NCBI GenBank assembly: GCA_029210125.1
Contig: JARGPR010000019.1
Coordinates: forward strand, 1-32,174
Reading direction: 5' to 3'
Source of the DNA: Pseudomonadales bacterium
GTDB lineage: Bacteria; Pseudomonadota; Gammaproteobacteria; Pseudomonadales; JAHRWD01
DNA: 32,174 bases
Shown here in pieces: positions 27,352-32,174 of this stretch. The notes under the pieces were generated by a model. It searched no databases, was not told where the DNA came from, and saw only the letters and a list, made by a program, of their open reading frames with translations. Numbering within the stretch: position 1 is the stretch's first letter; every line of letters starts with the position of its first letter. The position numbers were made by a program, and so were the translations under genes.

Positions 27352-28059
27352 CTACGAAGAAAGCAGCCATCCGCCATCAACATCAACGGTTGTACCGGTC
27401 ACAAAATCATTCTGGATTAGAAACAGAATAGCCATCGCAGCTTCATCGGCAGTACCTACTCGGGGAATTAGGTTCCCTTTAGTGGACTGCTCAAACATTA
27501 CCTTTCGTTCTTCACCTTCTAACGGCATCATTGGGGTATCAATCTGACCGGGGGACATAACATTCAAGCGGCGTGGCGCGATCTCTGGCGCTACTGCACG
27601 AACAAACGCTTCAACCGCACCGCCAACCGATGATAGAGCCACCTGGCCGGAATTACATTTTCGAGCGGGAGCACCACTGACCACAACAATGGAACCGTTT
27701 TCACTCATATGCTCGGTGCCGTAGCGTACGACATTAGCATACCCCCATAACTTATCGAAGGATGCTTTGTAGCCATCCATATCCATTTCCAGGAATGGGC
27801 CAAATGCGCGGGATCCACCGGTTGCAGTGCTGACAAGAATATCAAAGGGGGCCTGTTCTGAAAAAAGTTTCGATAGCGCATCAGTATCTCGGACATCACA
27901 TTTTTTAAGGCTTACAGCAGCGGGAAGGTCAACCGCTTTTTCGGGGTTGCGGCTGATTGCAATAACCTCTGCTCCTAAATCGGCAAGTTGTTTTACCGTA
28001 GCCAATCCGATACCGGAAGTGCCTCCAAAGACAATCGCTTTTTTTCCTGTAATTTCCAT
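27352..28059 (-). CDS. SDR-fold protein lacking the YxxxK catalytic motif
   Basis: This 235-residue protein has the SDR Rossmann fold: AIVFGGTSGIGLATVKQLADLGAEV at the N-terminus, CDVRDTDAL, FDILVSTATGG in the place of the NNAG motif, SIVVVSGA, LNVMSPGQIDTPM and a C-terminal VTGTTVDVDGGW. The usual Y-x-x-x-K reads as LSSVG before the helix ending PEIAP, so the catalytic Tyr and Lys are replaced. This parallels the SDR at 14710-15411. Start at ATG 28059 with AGAGG upstream is preferred; the longer frame from 28215 adds 52 residues unlike SDR proteins. The ABM gene upstream on the same strand is 222 bases away. Confidence 0.88.
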   Translation of the reverse strand: MEITGKKAIVFGGTSGIGLATVKQLADLGAEVIAISRNPEKAVDLPAAVSLKKCDVRDTDALSKLFSEQAPFDILVSTATGGSRAFGPFLEMDMDGYKASFDKLWGYANVVRYGTEHMSENGSIVVVSGAPARKCNSGQVALSSVGGAVEAFVRAVAPEIAPRRLNVMSPGQIDTPMMPLEGEERKVMFEQSTKGNLIPRVGTADEAAMAILFLIQNDFVTGTTVDVDGGWLLSS

Positions 28060-28281
28060 TTTTAACCTCTGAATTCTAGTAATGATGGTAACGCGTAACA
28101 TGACAAAACTATTCCAAGCAACCTTGAAGAAGTCATACCGCCAACTTACTGGGCTGCACCGAGGCCAGGCGTAAAACTGCGAAAGAACCGAGTTATAACG
28201 ATCATGAATACTCAATTATTTTCTAATTCAGCTTGTATGGCTCGGTATAGATTAGCCACTGACCACCGTTTATTCGCTATC

Positions 28282-28560
28282 CTACTCTTCGGTAATTTCG
28301 TAATGTCGTTCAACATTAACCGTTACTTTTCCCCAGGCAGAATTGGCGACGCGCTTTTGGTGAAATGCAAATGATGCCTGATCTACAAACTGTTCGTAGA
28401 CGCTAAATCTGTTGATGTGATTCAGATCCTGAGTAACTTCAAATAATAAACAACCTTTCTCATTTTTAGTTCGTTTAATATGATTCGGAAGTTCCTGTTT
28501 TACCAACTCGATATCTGAATCGGGTACTATGATGTAGCCCTGTAGGGTAATTGTTGACAA
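28282..28560 (-). CDS. ABM-domain protein (YgiN-like putative quinol monooxygenase)
   Basis: This 92-residue protein fits one ABM domain: TLQGYIIVPDSDIELVKQELPNHIKRTKNEKGCLLFEVTQD (two strands and a helix), RFSVYEQFVDQASFAFHQKRVANSAWGKV and a last strand VNVERHYEI. The E-x-F-x-D-x-x-x-F-x-x-H pattern is the conserved core of the YgiN group, which oxidises quinols or modifies small aromatics. The start is TTG at 28560 with GGGGA six bases upstream; the nearby ATG at 28565 is out of frame. It is the third ABM protein of the window but is outside the cassette region and has no dyad like those at 21754 and 22938. Confidence 0.85.
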   Translation of the reverse strand: MSTITLQGYIIVPDSDIELVKQELPNHIKRTKNEKGCLLFEVTQDLNHINRFSVYEQFVDQASFAFHQKRVANSAWGKVTVNVERHYEITEE

Positions 28561-28759
28561 GTCATTCCCCGATTATTCTGTCGATGTATAATAACCAATC
28601 CCAATATTGGTTGCTTAGGCAGCTGCAAGCCCAGTTAATTCCTGCCAGACATTTTTACAGTAGCGGCCATTAGGTATCCAAACTTGTGGGTTTTAAGCTA
28701 ATAGGTTACCTACGATTCAATCGAGCACACTGGTCATTCAACCAGCCCCTTTGTTTCTG

Positions 28760-29185
28760 CTATTTTACGGTTATTGTAATTTTTTCAGATACTACCGGCG
28801 GGTTATGGGGAATATGCAGATGATTACCAAGAATAAGCTGTAAGGTATGGGTACCCTTTGATAGCTCAATCGTTTTTTCAGTTTGACCACCACCGAAATG
28901 TATCACTTCGCTCCCCATCGGCTTATCTAAAGCAGGCAGTTTTTTGTTATCAATCATCAAGTGATGATGCCCGGTTTTTTCTTTTTCGACACCTGCTGGC
29001 GAAACACCCATTCCGCGCAACCCGAAACGAACCGTTACCGTGGAATCAACCACTTCACCATCCGAAGGTGAAATAATATAAACCTGTGCGCCTGGCGGGG
29101 AATCGGACACCATCATATCTTTGGCATACGCTGATGAAGAAAACAACAAAACTAATACGGTTACTTTTGCCCATGTATGACTCAT
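28760..29185 (-). CDS. Exported DUF4399 protein
   Basis: This 141-residue protein has a signal peptide (about 1-21, ending AYA) and a DUF4399 domain: VYIISPSDGEVVDSTVTVRFGLRGMGVSPAG, KTGHHHLMIDN, the KGTHTLQLILGNHLHIPHNPPVVSEKITI block. The HHH and HLHIPH histidines suggest metal binding, but the family has no assigned function. It should be periplasmic. ATG at 29185 is preferred because AGGACAG precedes it and the signal peptide follows; an upstream frame from 29224 adds 13 residues. The gene sits 148 bases downstream of the DUF1501 gene on the same strand. Confidence 0.88.
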   Translation of the reverse strand: MSHTWAKVTVLVLLFSSSAYAKDMMVSDSPPGAQVYIISPSDGEVVDSTVTVRFGLRGMGVSPAGVEKEKTGHHHLMIDNKKLPALDKPMGSEVIHFGGGQTEKTIELSKGTHTLQLILGNHLHIPHNPPVVSEKITITVK

Positions 29186-29333
29186 ATTCTGTCCTTTTTT
29201 ATTGATGTAGCGGTTTGTTTGCAACCAACAATATGATTACTGGCAACAAAATATACTAATTATTTTTACAAAGATTCAAATGAACGATTATTCAGGCAAT
29301 CATTCTACTTCAATCGTCTGTCAGTTTACCGAC

Positions 29334-30452
29334 TTAAATCGTCGAAAAAATCCCAGAAGATACTGCCCCAGAAAACTCAGGAAAGACATACCCAACATTA
29401 GTTCCACCCAGTCGTTTTGTAAGCATTTCAGCCAAAATGGTTCGCAAGTCGGTGGTAATTTTCAGATCTTCACCCAGCTCCAGATTGCTTTCGTCCAACC
29501 CTGGCCAATCACTGAAAACCTGCCCTCCGTTCACCCCACCACCTATTGCATAGGCTAAACCTGCGGTTCCATGATCTACACCGACCGAGGCATTTTCAGC
29601 TACACGACGGCCAAATTCGGTCATCACAAGCAAGGTGATTTCTGACATGTCAGACCCCATATCGGTATAAAAAGCAGCAATAGAGTTTGCAAGATCGGAT
29701 AGTGATTGAGCAAGAAAGGCAGGCAGGTTTTCATGGTGATCCCAGCCATCTGAATCGATACAAATCACATCTACTGGCAGGGTTGATCGAAGCAATTGTG
29801 CCGCCTGTTTTAGTCTGCTACCCAGCACGCTATTTGGGTAGCTGGCTCCATTCGCTGGAGTAGTATTAGCCAAATTGGCTACCTTTAACTCTGCCATAGC
29901 TGCGAGAGCAGCCTGGGCAGAGTTAGCAAAAGGCACCGAATCATGAAACATATTCCCCAGAATGGTGGGGTAACCACTGTCGATAATATTCTGGTCAAAA
30001 CCAAACTCAGCCAGGCTACTGATGGCGAGCGGCTTGGCGGCCCCCTGAAGAGACACCGGTACATTTCCGCTGATTGATACGGTCTGAAATGCGGAATCAG
30101 CTTGGCTCGGAGTGAGTGAGAGGTGACGGCCAAGCCAGCCGGTATTGGGGCCAGATTTATCAGCGACGCCACGCTCTACCAGACCCTGCGCAGAAAAATG
30201 GGAACGTGATCCATGGGGTATACCAACCGCATGAACCAGTGCCATATCTCCGGCATCATAAATAGGCTTTAGAGGTAAAAGAGACGGGTGCAAACCGTAG
30301 AAACCATCAAGGTCTATTGCACCACCGGAGTCACCTGGCGGTGGCACTGCAATCGTGCCTCTTTGCTGATAATAATTGCTGTCACCATGGGGCACTAAAC
30401 TGTTGAGTCCATCTGCGGCACCACGCTGAAACACACATACTAATTTATCCAT
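29334..30452 (-). CDS. DUF1501 family protein without an export signal
   Basis: This 372-residue protein belongs to the DUF1501 (alkaline-phosphatase-superfamily-like) group: LVCVFQRGAADGLNSLVPHGDSNYY at the start, VHAVGIPHGSRSHFSAQ, SDGWDHHENLPAF and the VMTEFGRRVAENASVGVDHGTAG block. Most family members start with a Tat signal (RRDFL-type) ahead of this, but here the first codon is directly before the first strand, and only 20 bases separate it from the preceding DUF1800 stop, so no missing signal can be hidden upstream. The metal-ligand His and Asp positions appear intact. The DUF1800-DUF1501 pairing is widespread in bacteria, and the function remains unknown. Confidence 0.92.
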   Translation of the reverse strand: MDKLVCVFQRGAADGLNSLVPHGDSNYYQQRGTIAVPPPGDSGGAIDLDGFYGLHPSLLPLKPIYDAGDMALVHAVGIPHGSRSHFSAQGLVERGVADKSGPNTGWLGRHLSLTPSQADSAFQTVSISGNVPVSLQGAAKPLAISSLAEFGFDQNIIDSGYPTILGNMFHDSVPFANSAQAALAAMAELKVANLANTTPANGASYPNSVLGSRLKQAAQLLRSTLPVDVICIDSDGWDHHENLPAFLAQSLSDLANSIAAFYTDMGSDMSEITLLVMTEFGRRVAENASVGVDHGTAGLAYAIGGGVNGGQVFSDWPGLDESNLELGEDLKITTDLRTILAEMLTKRLGGTNVGYVFPEFSGAVSSGIFSTI

Positions 30453-30472
30453 TTTTTATTACCAAAGCCGCT

Positions 30473-32089
30473 CTAACGTAATTGAAAATAAGCGGAACTC
30501 ACCAGTACGGCCGCTACTGCAGGCGCAATCTGCTCCGGTATTCCTGACGACAGCGTGGTATCCCGGGGGATGCCGTGTTCACTTTCCAACCAGGCGAGGA
30601 TATGGTTTCGATCCACGCTGGATACCGGACGCATTAGAATATTGTTGATCGTTGCATCGACCACCGAGGCCAAAGTGTTCGCTCCATTTAGCATGGGTAG
30701 ATAATCAATATCAATAACGTCAATCTCTGGAATAAACTTCGCGTAGCTTATAAACGATAAACGCCAACGACTCAGCAAACCACCGGTACTTTCCCAATAA
30801 CTTTGTTTGTCGGGGTAGCCATCCGGTGTTGGCCAGTTATAGGGCAACTGCCCCAGAATAGCTTGGGAGAAATAAAATAGTTGCCCGCCATCGGTAGGGT
30901 AAGTGGTATCCGGAGCCAGCGCACGGATGAGTCCCGCAACGTATTCGCTGGGCCGAGTAAATTTTAAATCAGCACTGTTGGTAAATGCATCACTGGCAAA
31001 CAACGCACGCAGTGTGTCTTTAATATCTCCGCTTGATTGCGTAAATGCATGGGCCACTTCATCAATGGTATTTTGAGCAGGCGCGTCCGCTATAAAGCGC
31101 TTACATAGTTTGGTGGCAATAAACTGGGCAGTAGAGGCATGAGCTGCCAAAAGATCCAGTACCTGATTAGCATCGGATTGCCCACCACCGGCTGGAATCT
31201 CCTCCTCTAATACCGTTTTAACCCCGCTATCGTGAATAGCATCAATATATTTAAAGGTGCCGTAATCACCGTCAGGATCGCCGGTAAAATGGATAGACCA
31301 ACCGGTAAAACAGCGTGCGACCTCCTTAATATCCTGCTCGGTGTAGCGACCATCCACACCGAGTGTATGTAGCTCCATCAATTCACGGGCATAGTTTTCG
31401 TTGGGTGCGGAAGCCTGATTAGAGAAGTTATCAAGATAGAACAGCATGGAGGGGCTTCTTGCCGACGCATGTAACAGATCACGAAAATTCCCGAGGGCAT
31501 GAGCTCTGATTACCTCCGCATCATCGGCAGGTTTTAATGTTGGGCCCAGTCCATTGAGCAACTGGATATTAAAATGATCTGTCCAGAATTCCACCATCAC
31601 TTCATACAGTTGGCGCCGACTGAATATCTGTCGGTATTGAACAGCGGCCACTGCCTGCTGAACAACGCTTGCTATATTGCCGGGAAAACCAGCGTATAAC
31701 TGTTCGGGGGTTTGGTAAAGTAACGGAAATTGGCTTTGAATATCTGCCTCAAGAGTACCGTCGTTAATGGACAGATGATCCAATTGTTGTTCGAGGTAGG
31801 CTGAGGCACCGATATTGTCTATCGCCAGCATCTCATCTCGATGCACACCAAAACTAGTGCGTTTTAATGTTGTGTATTCTTGAGATGAAGCGGGAATCCC
31901 GTCGCCAGGGATACCTGGAGTACCGCTATTGCCATCACCACTACTACTGCAACCAGGCAGCGTTGAAGCGATTGTGCCAAAAGCTATCCCAGCACCCATC
32001 AGCCGGAGAAACTCCCGCCGACTCTGGGTAAGCCCTATCATTTTTTGCGTATCAAATGATGTTTTCATAAAAGGTAGTGTGGCATGCAC
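30473..32089 (-). CDS. DUF1800 family protein with Tat lipoprotein signal
   Basis: This 538-residue protein starts with a twin-arginine signal (SRREFLRLMG, Arg24-Arg25), a hydrophobic stretch and a lipobox LPGC (Cys47), then a Ser/Gly linker, so it is likely a Tat-exported lipoprotein. The DUF1800 body shows LKRTSFGVHRDEM, FWTDHFNIQL, ANENYARELMELHTLGV-type sequence (NENYARELMELHTLGVDG), VARCFTGWSI and KLCKRFIAD. The family is found next to DUF1501 genes and has no proven reaction. The start is taken as the first ATG at 32089; internal ATGs at 32068 and 32041 would keep the Tat motif, and none has a good ribosome binding site. A TATAAT element lies just upstream (complement of 32098-32103). 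Confidence 0.92.
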   Translation of the reverse strand: MHATLPFMKTSFDTQKMIGLTQSRREFLRLMGAGIAFGTIASTLPGCSSSGDGNSGTPGIPGDGIPASSQEYTTLKRTSFGVHRDEMLAIDNIGASAYLEQQLDHLSINDGTLEADIQSQFPLLYQTPEQLYAGFPGNIASVVQQAVAAVQYRQIFSRRQLYEVMVEFWTDHFNIQLLNGLGPTLKPADDAEVIRAHALGNFRDLLHASARSPSMLFYLDNFSNQASAPNENYARELMELHTLGVDGRYTEQDIKEVARCFTGWSIHFTGDPDGDYGTFKYIDAIHDSGVKTVLEEEIPAGGGQSDANQVLDLLAAHASTAQFIATKLCKRFIADAPAQNTIDEVAHAFTQSSGDIKDTLRALFASDAFTNSADLKFTRPSEYVAGLIRALAPDTTYPTDGGQLFYFSQAILGQLPYNWPTPDGYPDKQSYWESTGGLLSRWRLSFISYAKFIPEIDVIDIDYLPMLNGANTLASVVDATINNILMRPVSSVDRNHILAWLESEHGIPRDTTLSSGIPEQIAPAVAAVLVSSAYFQLR

Positions 32090-32174
32090 AAAATGGAATT
32101 ATAGCCTAGGCGTTATAGGCCCGTGTTACCCACAAACAGTAGACACCCTATATAGTTAGATAACCTATATGGAG

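Noticed and set aside
29647..29658. CTGACATGTCAG, similar to the WYL operator dyads
   Set aside because: It lies inside the DUF1501 coding region, has no 6-base spacer and is far from the regulator, so it is most likely a coding coincidence.

Overview
The window looks like the chromosome of a Gram-negative gammaproteobacterium, probably marine and possibly Cellvibrionales-like. Evidence: the leuS-lptE-holA gene order, an LPS-assembly lipoprotein, a TonB-dependent receptor, a PEP-CTERM protein, FNR/DNR-type respiratory control and integron-type attC sites. The taxonomic call is an inference from gene content only.

Layout. 1-1300: a noncoding stretch, a DUF2798 membrane protein and a deaminase-only RibD-type protein. 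1313-7093 (all minus strand): a TonB-dependent receptor, a cytochrome cd1 nitrite reductase with an extra N-terminal cytochrome c domain, a Crp/Fnr (DNR-like) regulator and a DUF218 envelope protein. A well-placed FNR/DNR box sits upstream of the reductase, so nitrite respiration appears to be controlled by the neighbouring regulator. 7377-11523: housekeeping operon leuS-lptE-holA. 11572-13900: a sulfotransferase, a convergent PEP-CTERM protein, a 43-bp perfect palindrome and a decayed copy of the 3' end of the same sulfotransferase. 14138-17441: PEBP protein, SDR-fold protein, glutaryl-CoA dehydrogenase and a lactonase-type metallo-beta-lactamase protein, all plus strand and probably acyl-CoA/lactone metabolism.

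17500-24350 is the accessory part. Small AT-rich genes, all on the plus strand, are separated by attC-like recombination sites that overlap or closely follow stop codons. No integrase gene is visible, so this reads as a cluster of attC sites lacking an integron integrase (CALIN) or the distal part of a chromosomal integron. Its cargo is two membrane proteins, a CxxC/CxxC HNH-like protein, a possible HEPN-like protein, a VOC protein, a methyltransferase, a PaiB-like flavoprotein, two paralogous ABM-fold proteins with a WYL/YafY-type regulator, a TfoX C-terminal-domain protein and a GFA-family protein. The most interesting unit is the regulator with the two ABM genes: each ABM gene is preceded by the same dyad (ACTGACA-N6-TGTCAGT), suggesting a small dedicated regulon. 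A frameshifted IS110-family transposase tail marks the right edge.

24907-32089 (all minus strand) returns to chromosomal genes: a FadH-type 2,4-dienoyl-CoA reductase, a second SDR-fold protein lacking the YxxxK motif, a third ABM protein, a DUF4399 protein, and a DUF1800/DUF1501 pair in which only the DUF1800 partner carries an export signal. No rRNA, tRNA or CRISPR array was seen.
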